A stretch of DNA of 64,000 nucleotides from CBDCFT01 sp965216365 (GTDB lineage Bacteria > Pseudomonadota > Gammaproteobacteria > Arenicellales > CBDCFT01). Position numbers and translations under genes: made by a program. The stretch lies in the NCBI GenBank assembly GCA_965216365.1, contig CBDCFT010000072.1:3518-67517 (forward strand), read 5' to 3'. The notes under the pieces are model-generated. The model worked only from the letters and a program-made list of their open reading frames with translations. It was not told the DNA's origin and ran no database searches. Of this stretch, positions 54,214 through 62,894 are shown piece by piece. Position 1 is the stretch's first letter. Each line of letters opens with the position of its first letter.

Positions 54214-54714
54214 TTACTTGTGGCACTTATCCCGTTGTATCCGGGGTAGTCTGGCTAAATTTTTCCACAAGTTGCCGTATATTCTCTTCACCATGATTTT
54301 TATGAATTCTAAAATTAGTTTGCGTTTGAATGTAATGTTGAACCTTAAATGGAAATCCGGCAACAACCAGTCTGGGTAATCATCGGATTTTTCTAATTTC
54401 CATTTTTTTACCCAATGCCATTTTGCTTTTTCAGGTGGTGAATCCTGTCTCACATAACGATTGTTAAATGCTAGATTTCGTGGATAGTAAGCATGAAACA
54501 GGACAAAAAGGCTAAATGCCACAGACAAGGTAATCGGCATAGTCCACAGGACGAAGGGCACCTGTTTGCCCCAGCTGCTTAGTAAAAAAGACACCGTGAT
54601 GACAAACGGGGCTGAAAGTGCACCGCCACGAAATAGTCTAAAAACTGTCTGTTTGAAGAGAGGCTGTCGGTCTTTAATTTCTTCATCCAGTTCTGGGAGG
54701 ACGTATTTATCCAT
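54214..54714 (-). CDS. Hypothetical membrane protein
   Basis: A 166-residue protein with two closely spaced hydrophobic segments (about 32-46 and 54-75) and a basic C-terminal half rich in Trp, Lys and Arg. Not recognised. It lies directly downstream of the TPR gene on the same strand (60 bp) and may be expressed with it. Confidence 0.6.
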   Translation of the reverse strand: MDKYVLPELDEEIKDRQPLFKQTVFRLFRGGALSAPFVITVSFLLSSWGKQVPFVLWTMPITLSVAFSLFVLFHAYYPRNLAFNNRYVRQDSPPEKAKWHWVKKWKLEKSDDYPDWLLPDFHLRFNITFKRKLILEFIKIMVKRIYGNLWKNLARLPRIQRDKCHK

Positions 54715-54774
54715 GCGTAAAATTATTTACCAGAACTACATGGTGCAATGTTGTAGCGGTTCACAATAGCTATT

Positions 54775-56349
54775 TCAGCGTTTAACTAACGCGGCATACT
54801 TGTCTGAACTCAGTTCCAGTGCGTTGGCGAGTTTTCGTGCCTTGGCTAATTCTTCAATACTGTATTCTGAATACTGGGCGTGGCTGGCTTCCCTGAAAGC
54901 GTCACAAACCAGCTCAAGCTCTTTTACCGCTTTTTGAGCGGCTTCCAGATCTTCGGTAACCTCCGCCAGCCTTCTGCGAGCGACTGCTAAGTTTGCTGTG
55001 GTCATGGTCCAGGCCATTGGTGCACGTTCGCGAGTCCATTCTTTTAAGGCGTTTTCATATGCAATGATCGCTTTTGCAAGGGTCTCTGCGTTTTCTTCAT
55101 GTTCCGCCAGTTTTTGCAGGGCCGCGCCAAGATTATTTTGGGTCATGGCCCATTCCTGCGGTAGCTTCTCGCGACTTCGTTCGGACAATGCGCTGTTGTA
55201 AGCGGCGACGGATTGTTCCAGGGTTCGCGGTCCTTTGCGGTGTTCCCCCAACAATCGTAATGCTGTTCCAAGGTTGTTCATGGTGGTGGCCCAGGCCAGT
55301 GGCGTCCGTTGTCTTGTCCATTCCTGCAAGACCAGTTTATAAGCTTCTGTCGAACGCTTAAGCATTTTTGCATCTTTGTTGCGCTGCCCAAGCGTTTGCA
55401 AAACGGCGGCCAGATTGTTCTGTGTTGTCGCCCACTCGTTTGGGGCTACGTCGCGGGTTCTTTCCTCCAGCGCAGACTCAAAGGCTGTTGTTGCATTCTG
55501 GAGCATGGACTCATCGTTTTGCCGGTGGGCGAGAAGGCCAAGCGCATTGCCCAGATTATTCTGCGTTTCTGCCCACTTTAGTGGCTCTCGTTTCCGATCT
55601 CGTTTTGTCAGCGATGCTTTAAATGCTGAAATCGAATTTTCCAGATTTCGGGTTCCACTCTGACGTTGGCCAAGAATGCCGCACACGCTACCAAGAATGT
55701 GTTGTGTAATGGCCCATTCGCGTGGCCGCTCGTCCACCGGCGCAAGCTCAAGAATCTCGCCCTGGAGTAAAGAGATCGCTTGTTGCAATGCTTGATTGCC
55801 GTCAATTTCGTGGCCAAACTCGCGGCCAAAATCTTCCAGTGTTAGAACTCTGTCTATTTGATATTGCCATTGAAGTGTTGCACTTAGCTTTGGCGTCATT
55901 GTAGCCTTCGTATAGTGTTCTTCAGCTGTTTGATAATCCTGTCCGGCGGCAGCGACCAAAGCCTGCATGCCGTAAATCATAGCAACGGTTTCAGGTACGC
56001 AATCTTTTTCTTCATATTTTTTTTGCAAAGCGCTAAGCGAATGCGCCGTTTTGCTCAGAGAAAACTTATCGCCGGGTTGAATCGTCAAAGTAACCTGATC
56101 TGTCAGACCGGTAATTTCACAATCCCATGCACAGAGTTGTCTGAACTCGTCAAAATTACTGCGTAGGATTTGCAAGCGCCCATAGGCTTGCTTAAGCAAG
56201 TCTGGAATTTGTTGACGGGAAACATTCTTCTCCTGAATAGGAATAATGAGCTGTTCCAGATCGCTTCTTTTCGCTCCCAGGTTTTTAACGGCCAAATCAA
56301 TTTCTACCGATACCCAATTCGGGATTTCGCTTTTAATTGCGCTTGTCAT
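54775..56349 (-). CDS. TPR protein with repeated NNLG-type motifs
   Basis: A 524-residue soluble protein. The N-terminal 200 residues are helical without clear repeats. Residues about 200-450 contain at least six repeats of about 50 residues with consensus W(A)xTQNNLGxAL, each followed by an alternating acidic and basic helix. This repeat type (FxxAL plus NNLG) is common in TPR-like regulatory proteins. It may scaffold signalling or stress proteins. A terminator lies just upstream at 56399, ending the neighbouring unit. Confidence 0.82.
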   Translation of the reverse strand: MTSAIKSEIPNWVSVEIDLAVKNLGAKRSDLEQLIIPIQEKNVSRQQIPDLLKQAYGRLQILRSNFDEFRQLCAWDCEITGLTDQVTLTIQPGDKFSLSKTAHSLSALQKKYEEKDCVPETVAMIYGMQALVAAAGQDYQTAEEHYTKATMTPKLSATLQWQYQIDRVLTLEDFGREFGHEIDGNQALQQAISLLQGEILELAPVDERPREWAITQHILGSVCGILGQRQSGTRNLENSISAFKASLTKRDRKREPLKWAETQNNLGNALGLLAHRQNDESMLQNATTAFESALEERTRDVAPNEWATTQNNLAAVLQTLGQRNKDAKMLKRSTEAYKLVLQEWTRQRTPLAWATTMNNLGTALRLLGEHRKGPRTLEQSVAAYNSALSERSREKLPQEWAMTQNNLGAALQKLAEHEENAETLAKAIIAYENALKEWTRERAPMAWTMTTANLAVARRRLAEVTEDLEAAQKAVKELELVCDAFREASHAQYSEYSIEELAKARKLANALELSSDKYAALVKR

Positions 56350-56398
56350 GATTTGGTGCGGATGAAGAGATTACATTTTAGAGTATAAAACGAAAAAA

Positions 56399-56425
56399 GC
56401 CCGCAGCGTACCGCGGGCGTTTTTT
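56399..56425. terminator. Bidirectional terminator
   Basis: Arms GCCCGC (56399-56404) and GCGGGC (56413-56418), flanked on the left by AAAAAA and on the right by TTTTTT, so it could act for both strands. Confidence 0.75.
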
Positions 56426-56457
56426 AAAAATTGGGGAGTCCCTTGTTAGTTCAACTC

Positions 56458-56547
56458 TGTCATTTCGACCGTAGGGAGAAATCTTATAAACGATTGAATC
56501 TCCTGGCGTGTTTTATAAAAAGATTTCTCGCGTTGCTCGAAATGACA
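56458..56547. repeat. Long palindromic repeat (REP-like)
   Basis: TGTCATTTCGACCGTAGGGA and what follows at 56458-56484 is repeated inverted at 56519-56547 (ending CTCGAAATGACA). The arms match over about 28 bp with a few differences and a 34-bp centre. This sequence type is widespread as intergenic palindromic units in bacteria. It lies downstream of aprA. Confidence 0.85.
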
Positions 56548-56611
56548 CTCTATTTAGAGCGCACTTCGATACAGAGCAGCAGGATTTATCATCCTGCAGG
56601 GTCTGTCGCTT

Positions 56612-58447
56612 TTAATCGACGATATGATAGCAAGGCGCTTTTTCCATTTCCCACTCACCGGATTGTGGATCGCGGTGAGACAGGGTCAGGCAATGCCAGT
56701 TTTCATCGTCCAGTTTCATATGGTCGCCTCGATAGTAGTAACCCGGCCAGCGTGTTTCCTCACGGAATAACGTATGTCGGATTACACTCTCGGATGCAAT
56801 TGCGCGATGTTTGAGTTCCCACGCGCGTTGCAATTGATGTAAGTCTTCCGCTCCCAGATGTTCGAGATCTTCATGTAAAGTCTTCATCAGATCCAAACCT
56901 CGCAGCAGCAATGGTTCGTTTGTCATGTAGTTGACGGTGATACCACCGGCGTATTCATCCATGAGTTTTTCAAGACGTTGTAATCCCTGTATAGGCAGCA
57001 AATAGCTTGGTGACACGGTGCCAGCGACGATTTCGTTACGGCCAACCGCATAGTTTTCGAGCGGTTTATAGACGATCTCCTTGAGATCTTCGTGTTGCTT
57101 ATCTGAAATCCTGATTTGCTCGTTTTTTAGATCGCGTATGTACTTCACGGCAGCTTTTGCAGCTAAACGGCCTTCAGTGAAAGAGCCGGAGGAGAACGCA
57201 TGCGCTGTGCCACCTAACGCGTCACCAGCGCCAAACAAACCGTCAACCGTCATCATGCGGTTGTATCCCCACTGATATTCGTCGGGCGATATATCTTCCG
57301 GCCCGCTCGCCCAGGCACCTGAACAGGTGGCGTGAGAACCCATGACATATGGCTCGGAAGTTGTGAGCTCGGGGTTTGTATATTTGGGATCGATATCCTG
57401 CGATGCCCACACAACAGCCTGGCCGATGGTCATACCGAGGAAGTTTTCCCAACCCACTGTTTCTTTATGCGGATCCTGGAAGGCTTCTGTGGTGACCATG
57501 TGAATCGGGCCACGACCGGCTTTCACTTCTTCAATGAATGCATGGTTGCGTAAACAGGTTGGCACAGGGTGATGATCGATGTATTCGCCAACCAGTTCTT
57601 TGGTATTGTCGTACCACTTGGATTCGTATTCTTCGCCGTATGCGTTTTGCGTGTAGGTTTTCAGGTGTAAAAAGTAAGCGCCGACTGGACCGTAACCATC
57701 TTTAAACCGGCATAGCACAATACGGTTTTCCATCTGCGTCATTTTTGCGCCCGCCTGAATCGGTAACGCATAGGCGGAAGCACTACTCCACGGGGCGTAC
57801 CACGTTCGGCCCATGCCTTCGCCCACGGAGCGTGGTTTAAAGATGTGCGACGCGCCACCGGCACCGACGATAGTTGCCTTAGCTCTGAATACGTGGAAAT
57901 CACCGGTACGAACGTTAAAGCCGACGGCGCCACCGCAACGGTTTGGTTTGCTTTCGTCCATCAGCAGGTGGGTTACCATGATGCGGTTGTATATCTTGTC
58001 AGCCGATTTTTTTGCAGCTTCAGCAACAATCGGCTTGTAGCTTTCACCGTGAATCATGATCTGCCATTTACCTTCGCGCAGATAGCGGCCGGTCTCCTCG
58101 TCGCGCATCATGGGCAAGCCCCATTCGTCGAACTTGTGTACCGTCGAGTCAACGTGGCGCGCCATATCGTAGGCGAGGTCTTCGCGTACCATGCCCATCA
58201 AGTCGTTACGCGCATAACGCACGTGATCTTCAGGCTGGTTCTCATCCCATTGCATGCCCATGTAGCAGTTAATGGCGTATAGACCCTGTGCCACAGCGCC
58301 ACTGCGATCTATGTTGGCTTTTTCAGCGACGACAATTTTCATGTCGCGCCCCCAGTAACGGGCTTCGTAAGCGGCTCCCGTGCCACCCATACCACCACCG
58401 ACAACCAGGATGTCGCAATCTTCGAATACGGTCTTAGGACTTCCCAT
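56612..58447 (-). CDS. aprA: Adenylylsulfate reductase, alpha subunit
   Basis: A 611-residue FAD subunit; in sulfur oxidisers the enzyme oxidises sulfite plus AMP to adenylylsulfate. FAD motif LVVGGGMGGTGAAYEA; GLYAINCYMGMQWDENQPEDH and WQIMIHGESYKPIV are AprA signatures, and GAGGASHIFKPRSVGEG is a second FAD contact. Normal length. Its ATG overlaps the aprB stop codon, so translation is coupled. It is the last gene of the aprMBA operon. Confidence 0.96.
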   Translation of the reverse strand: MGSPKTVFEDCDILVVGGGMGGTGAAYEARYWGRDMKIVVAEKANIDRSGAVAQGLYAINCYMGMQWDENQPEDHVRYARNDLMGMVREDLAYDMARHVDSTVHKFDEWGLPMMRDEETGRYLREGKWQIMIHGESYKPIVAEAAKKSADKIYNRIMVTHLLMDESKPNRCGGAVGFNVRTGDFHVFRAKATIVGAGGASHIFKPRSVGEGMGRTWYAPWSSASAYALPIQAGAKMTQMENRIVLCRFKDGYGPVGAYFLHLKTYTQNAYGEEYESKWYDNTKELVGEYIDHHPVPTCLRNHAFIEEVKAGRGPIHMVTTEAFQDPHKETVGWENFLGMTIGQAVVWASQDIDPKYTNPELTTSEPYVMGSHATCSGAWASGPEDISPDEYQWGYNRMMTVDGLFGAGDALGGTAHAFSSGSFTEGRLAAKAAVKYIRDLKNEQIRISDKQHEDLKEIVYKPLENYAVGRNEIVAGTVSPSYLLPIQGLQRLEKLMDEYAGGITVNYMTNEPLLLRGLDLMKTLHEDLEHLGAEDLHQLQRAWELKHRAIASESVIRHTLFREETRWPGYYYRGDHMKLDDENWHCLTLSHRDPQSGEWEMEKAPCYHIVD

Positions 58448-58917
58448 TAGTAATAGACTCCCTGCTTAAACTTGTCTTTCGGTATTGTCGGCAGGCCGCG
58501 CTCGATGTTCAACGCGTCCGGTTCATAGCAGAGCAACTGCGAATCAACCATTTCTCGGTCCGGCTCGGGTAGATCAGCCAGTCGTGGTATGGCTTCACCC
58601 CAGGGTTTGGTCGTGATCGGCGACACAAAATCTTTTTCGCGGCCGTCGCGGAATTTGATTTTCCAGGAGATGGTGCCTTTTTCTTCTTCGCGCCGAACAC
58701 GCACGCTGTGTCCCAAGGGGGCAAAGTCAGCGTAGCCGCGCGCGTCGATAGCATCTTGCGGGCAGGCTTTTACGCAGGAGTAACACTCCCAGCACATATT
58801 GGGTTCGATATTGAGAGCACGGCGGTAAGTCTTGTCGATGTGCATAATGTCCGACGGGCATATATCAACGCAATGTCCGCAACCATCGCAGCGGGTCATG
58901 TATACAAATGTAGGCAT
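58447..58917 (-). CDS. aprB: Adenylylsulfate reductase, beta subunit
   Basis: A 156-residue electron-transfer subunit with two [4Fe-4S] clusters: CDGCGHCVDICPSDIMHID and CWECYSCVKACPQDAID near the N terminus, followed by the C-terminal tail that wraps AprA. The tail contains RREEEKGTISWKIKFRDG. Length fits the family. Located between aprM and aprA. Confidence 0.96.
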   Translation of the reverse strand: MPTFVYMTRCDGCGHCVDICPSDIMHIDKTYRRALNIEPNMCWECYSCVKACPQDAIDARGYADFAPLGHSVRVRREEEKGTISWKIKFRDGREKDFVSPITTKPWGEAIPRLADLPEPDREMVDSQLLCYEPDALNIERGLPTIPKDKFKQGVYY

Positions 58918-58972
58918 GTTAATTTCTACTCTTAAGTAATCGGGTTATTTGAGTAATCCGTTTGAAAAGCAA

Positions 58973-59758
58973 TCAATAGTGGCGCGGCAACTCGCGCTTT
59001 ATACCGAGACCGAATTGGGCTGGTGCATCAGCCGGCGCTGGCAGATTGCTTCTGGTGCCGTTGGCTTCGGAAACACGTTTTTCAAAAGCGGCTGCAGGCT
59101 TGAAGAACATGTGGGAAAACTTCGACCACGGCACGCCACCGAAAAGCACAATAGTCGCCACTACGAACAACATGAAGAAAAACATCGCGAGGTTGGAAGC
59201 GCCAACAGCTTGAAAGAACGACCAGAGTATTGCTAACGCAGCCATCGCGACTAGCGATAGCACGAACAAATCCGCACGCATTAAACGAAATACCGATTGG
59301 CCTTCGGCTGCAACGTCCGCGCGAATGCCAAACCAGAACCAACCACCGCCTGCGCAAATCATCAGCGCACCGACATGCCACAGAAATGCGGTGAAGCCAC
59401 CTGATGTGTCTTCCGGCAGAGAAAAAATGAGACAGTATGTTGCGATGACGAAAATGATGAAGCCATACATGCCAAGGAGATGAGCGATACGCCGATTTTG
59501 GCTGCAGAATTCACCCGACGCTGCAACATCGTGTATGGCGGTTTTGACCGCTATGGATGCTAATTCACCGCCACCGACCTGCTTGCCTTTGGCCTTGGAG
59601 TCGTTCAGATTCTTGAAAAAATACTTAGCACTTTTCTTATGAATAACGTCGAAAATCGTGCCACCTACGACCAGCAATATCATGATCCAGATAAATGTCT
59701 GCATGACACCGGGCGATACGACTGTCGACAGCTCGGCGAAGGGATTGTTGGTTATCAT
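58973..59758 (-). CDS. aprM: AprM membrane anchor of adenylylsulfate reductase
   Basis: A 261-residue membrane protein with six or so hydrophobic segments: TFIWIMILLVVGGTIF; HLLGMYGFIIFVIATYCLIF; FTAFLWHVGALMICAGGGWFWFG; a pair near LVAMAALAILWSFF and FFMLFVVATIVLFGGV. The His residues could hold haem, as in NarI/HdrE-like subunits. It leads the operon. AprM, instead of QmoABC, is typical of one lineage of sulfur-oxidising bacteria and would pass electrons to the quinone pool. Confidence 0.92.
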   Translation of the reverse strand: MITNNPFAELSTVVSPGVMQTFIWIMILLVVGGTIFDVIHKKSAKYFFKNLNDSKAKGKQVGGGELASIAVKTAIHDVAASGEFCSQNRRIAHLLGMYGFIIFVIATYCLIFSLPEDTSGGFTAFLWHVGALMICAGGGWFWFGIRADVAAEGQSVFRLMRADLFVLSLVAMAALAILWSFFQAVGASNLAMFFFMLFVVATIVLFGGVPWSKFSHMFFKPAAAFEKRVSEANGTRSNLPAPADAPAQFGLGIKRELPRHY

Positions 59759-59921
59759 CTAGTAGAAATGCCCCAGGTTAACTGTGTCTCGGGCTGCCGA
59801 TTGTGGTCGAATCTTACTTGTGATTCAACCAAGAAGGTTCTTGGGCACGTATAACATGAACTAATAATGTTAATTCGAAATAATTATCCGTGCGTAGCGC
59901 GGAAAGTTTACAAATTTATCG

Positions 59922-60485
59922 CTAATTACAGCCAGCCTTAGCGGATTCATCAGCAATACGGTGGAACTCCAACTCCCAGTTTGCTGCACTGGCCGACAAT
60001 ATGACGCAGGACGGGCCACCCTGGGTACGGGTTTTTCCGGCAGCGCCCGGATTGATAATCCAGGGCGTTTTGTCCTTGTCCCAAACGGCTTCATGGGTAT
60101 GCCCGTAAACAATCATTCGGGCCTGGGGATGTGTCGCACGCAAAGACGAGTGGCAGGGCTTGTGCATGCCGTGGCGATGTCCGTGTTCAACGGCAACATC
60201 GCCACCAGGTAGATTTATAGTCACAACTTCAGGTAAAGCATTAACAACCGCATGCTGATCTTTTGGCCACACCCGTTCATGATCGTTGTTACCGGTTACC
60301 GCAATAACCCGTTCGCACGCCTCTTCTAACTGGTCCAGTACGGCGCCATCGCAGATATCGCCGGCGTGTATAACGGCGTCACAATGTTGTATTTGATACA
60401 AAATACCCGGATCCATATAGGCGTGGGTGTCTGAAATGATGCCCAGTGTGACCGTCGTTCCATTTTCTGACAGGTTAAAATCCAT
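59922..60485 (-). CDS. Metallophosphoesterase (YfcE-type)
   Basis: A 187-residue phosphodiesterase from ATG 60485. Metal ligands: ISDTHAY (DxH), VIHAGDICD (GD), VTGNNDHERV (GNxD/H), VEHGHRHG, VIVYGHTHEA (GHTH). It resembles YfcE/MJ0936-type phosphodiesterases. It is upstream of the aprM start on the same strand, separated by 163 bp, and divergent from sat. Frame extends upstream to 60572, but ATG 60485 gives the family start. Confidence 0.88.
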   Translation of the reverse strand: MDFNLSENGTTVTLGIISDTHAYMDPGILYQIQHCDAVIHAGDICDGAVLDQLEEACERVIAVTGNNDHERVWPKDQHAVVNALPEVVTINLPGGDVAVEHGHRHGMHKPCHSSLRATHPQARMIVYGHTHEAVWDKDKTPWIINPGAAGKTRTQGGPSCVILSASAANWELEFHRIADESAKAGCN

Positions 60486-60787
60486 GTTTGCGGTGTCGTG
60501 GTTATGGGGGAGGTTTTGAGTTCGCGGGAAAATTTGCGCCGCAACACTAATGAATCGGCGTCGATAAGCCAAATTGGGATGCTTGTTGCGAGTATAAGCC
60601 GAGTTTATCCATCGATCTAAAATCTGTTATGGCGTTAGTTTGCGGAAACTTCATTTGTTTTACCCTAAATCTGTTTCGTATCAGCCTGCTTTATAGGCGG
60701 ATAAACCGTCGCAGCTAGCCGATGCTTAAAAGATCGGCCACAATCCGCGCAATAACCGGTGTCAATAATAACTCCAGGAGCTAATAC

Positions 60788-61981
60788 ATGATGAAGCCTC
60801 ACGGGTCTGATTCCCTCAATCCTTTGTACGTGTCCGACAAGGCATTGCACGATAAGTTGGCGAACGAGGGCAAGGACCTGCCATTGCTTTTACTGTCTTC
60901 CCCGACGGCGGCAAATGCCGTCATGTTAGGTGCGGGTTACTTTAATCCTTTGACGGGTTATATGAACAAGGCGGATGCACTGAGCGTTGCCGAAAAAATG
61001 CACACGACCAACGGCTTATTCTGGCCAGTGCCTATTTTGAATCTAACCAACGATGCCAATGGCATCGAAGGACACTCGCGCATCGCCCTGCGCGATCCGA
61101 ATGTAGACGGGAATCCGGTGCTTGCCGTCATGGATGTTGAAGGGGTAGAAGAATTCAGCGATGATGAATTAAATACCATCATACAAAAAGTGTACGGCAC
61201 AACGGATGCGGAACACCCCGGTGTGGCGGAGTTCAAGGCGCAGGGTCGCTACGCCGTGTCAGGTTCAATACAAGTTTTGAACTATTCCTATTTTGAATTG
61301 GAGTTTCCTGAAACGTTTCGCACAGCGGTGCAAATCAGGGACGAGATTCAAACTTATGGTTGGAGTAAAGTCGTTGCGTTTCAAACACGTAATCCCATGC
61401 ATCGTGCGCATGAGGAATTATGCAAAATGGCCATGCAGGATTTAAACGTAGACGGGGTGGTCATTCACATGTTATTGGGAAAGTTAAAACCTGGCGATAT
61501 TCCCGCGCCGGTTCGTGACGCTGCGATTCGTAAAATGGTGGACGTATATTTTCCGCCGAATACGGTGATGATTACGGGTTATGGTTTTGACATGCTATAC
61601 GCAGGGCCTCGGGAAGCGGTTTTGCACGCCATCTTTCGTCAAAACATGGGTGCGACACACATGATTGTCGGGCGCGATCATGCCGGGGTGGGTGACTACT
61701 ATGGTGCGTTCGATGCGCAAACTATTTTTGACGATGAAGTGCCGAAAGGTGCATTGCAAATTGAAATCTATCGTGCCGATCATACGGCATATTCGAAAAA
61801 ATTAAACAAAGTTGTCATGATGCGGGATGCGCCGGATCACTCAAAAGAAGATTTTGTTTTACTCTCTGGAACCAAAGTGCGTGAAATGTTGGGGCAGGGT
61901 ATCGCACCGCCTCCCGAATTTTCCCGCCCGGAAGTGGCGAAAATATTGATGGACTACTATCAGAGTTTGGACGTTGCTTGA
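60788..61981 (+). CDS. sat: ATP sulfurylase (sulfate adenylyltransferase), homo-oligomeric type
   Basis: A 397-residue enzyme. In sulfur oxidation it converts adenylylsulfate plus pyrophosphate to ATP and sulfate. Motifs: QTRNPMHRAHEELC (QxRNPxHRxH), GRDHAGVGDYYG (GRDHAG), and the C-terminal LSGTKVREMLGQG. CAGGAG precedes the start by six bases; ATG 60788 or the next codon may be used. It complements aprMBA transcribed in the other direction. Confidence 0.96.
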   Translation: MMKPHGSDSLNPLYVSDKALHDKLANEGKDLPLLLLSSPTAANAVMLGAGYFNPLTGYMNKADALSVAEKMHTTNGLFWPVPILNLTNDANGIEGHSRIALRDPNVDGNPVLAVMDVEGVEEFSDDELNTIIQKVYGTTDAEHPGVAEFKAQGRYAVSGSIQVLNYSYFELEFPETFRTAVQIRDEIQTYGWSKVVAFQTRNPMHRAHEELCKMAMQDLNVDGVVIHMLLGKLKPGDIPAPVRDAAIRKMVDVYFPPNTVMITGYGFDMLYAGPREAVLHAIFRQNMGATHMIVGRDHAGVGDYYGAFDAQTIFDDEVPKGALQIEIYRADHTAYSKKLNKVVMMRDAPDHSKEDFVLLSGTKVREMLGQGIAPPPEFSRPEVAKILMDYYQSLDVA

Positions 61982-61993
61982 TTCTCGGCAACC

Positions 61994-62059
61994 GTAGGAG
62001 CCAGCTTGCTGGCGAATATTTCTCGAGGTTGTGTTGTTCGCGAGCAAGCTCGCTCCTAC
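61994..62059. repeat. Inverted pair of REP elements (GTAGGAGCGAGCTTGCTC type)
   Basis: GTAGGAGCCAGCTTGCTGGC at 61994-62013 is followed by the inverted copy GCGAGCAAGCTCGCTCCTAC at 62040-62059. The pair forms a bipartite palindrome, as in BIME-type units of Pseudomonas and relatives. It directly follows sat and, with the A run after it, may protect or end the transcript. Confidence 0.85.
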
Positions 62060-62097
62060 GAAAAAACTTAGAGTCAAATGTTACCGAGCAAGCGAGC

Positions 62098-62129
62098 GTA
62101 GCCTGGATGGAGTGTAACGGAATCCGGGA
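62098..62129. repeat. Left REP of the RAYT unit (inverted partner 62701-62732)
   Basis: GTAGCCTGGATGGAGTGTAACGG then AATCCGGGA. Inverted at 62701-62732 with only one or two differences (CCTGGAT versus CCCGGAT). Each copy itself has a CCCGGAT/ATCCGGG hairpin. The two face each other around the RAYT gene. Confidence 0.88.
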
Positions 62130-62170
62130 TAAATAATGTATGGGGTAACTAAATATCGGGATAAACACTA

Positions 62171-62698
62171 TTGGTTAGCTATCGCCGAAATAAAATCACT
62201 GGTGGGATATATTTCTTTACCGTTAACTTGCGTGATCGGCAATCCGAGCTACTTATCGACCATATTGATCTGTTGCGAAAGGCCACCAACAACGTCCGCA
62301 AAGCCCGGTACTTCCAAATCGACGCGGTTGTGATATTACCGGATCATCTTCATACCATTTGGACTCTTTCACCCGAAGATAGTGACTATTCAGGAAGGTG
62401 GCGTTCAATAAAAGCAACATTTACTCGTACACTAAGAAAATCCGGGAAGCAGCTTAATCGGAATAACAAAAGTGAATACGACGTGCGGCAGCGGCGTTAT
62501 TGGGAGCACACCATTCGAAATTCTTCGGATTTCCAAAAACACGTCGATTACATTCACTACAAACCCGATAAACATGGCTATGTTGATCATGTCTCACAGT
62601 GGCCTTATTCTTCATTTCATCGATACGTTAAGCGTGGCCTATCGCCCGGCGATTGGACAGGTGACCCTAATCCGGAAGAGAAAGGCTTTGGTGAGTAA
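62171..62698 (+). CDS. REP-associated tyrosine transposase (RAYT)
   Basis: A 175-residue Y1/IS200-like HUH enzyme. YFFTVNLRDRQSELL and VILPDHLHTIWTL contain the HxH-type pair; the catalytic Tyr is probably the one in HVDYIHYKPDKHG. TTG 62171 is the only suitable start. It is bracketed by inverted REP copies, 40 bp before and directly behind the stop codon, the known arrangement of REPtrons. The enzyme is thought to cut and copy REP sequences. Confidence 0.9.
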   Translation: MVSYRRNKITGGIYFFTVNLRDRQSELLIDHIDLLRKATNNVRKARYFQIDAVVILPDHLHTIWTLSPEDSDYSGRWRSIKATFTRTLRKSGKQLNRNNKSEYDVRQRRYWEHTIRNSSDFQKHVDYIHYKPDKHGYVDHVSQWPYSSFHRYVKRGLSPGDWTGDPNPEEKGFGE

Positions 62699-62700
62699 TT

Positions 62701-62732
62701 TCCCGGATTCCGTTACACTCCATCCGGGCTAC
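62701..62732. repeat. Right REP of the RAYT unit
   Basis: TCCCGGATTCCGTTACACTCC then ATCCGGGCTAC, the inverted partner of 62098-62129. It begins two bases after the RAYT stop codon. Confidence 0.88.
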
Positions 62733-62894
62733 GGGCTGATATCTATGCTAAGCATAAAATATCAATAAGCTGGAGTTGTCGAATAGATCTGATTTCACTC
62801 TGTAATCTCGATCAGTCGAATTTCCTGTTTACAAAAGCGGTTTATTGCGGCTTACTTCTCGCATTGAGTTCCACCAAATTTGGATGATATGGCG

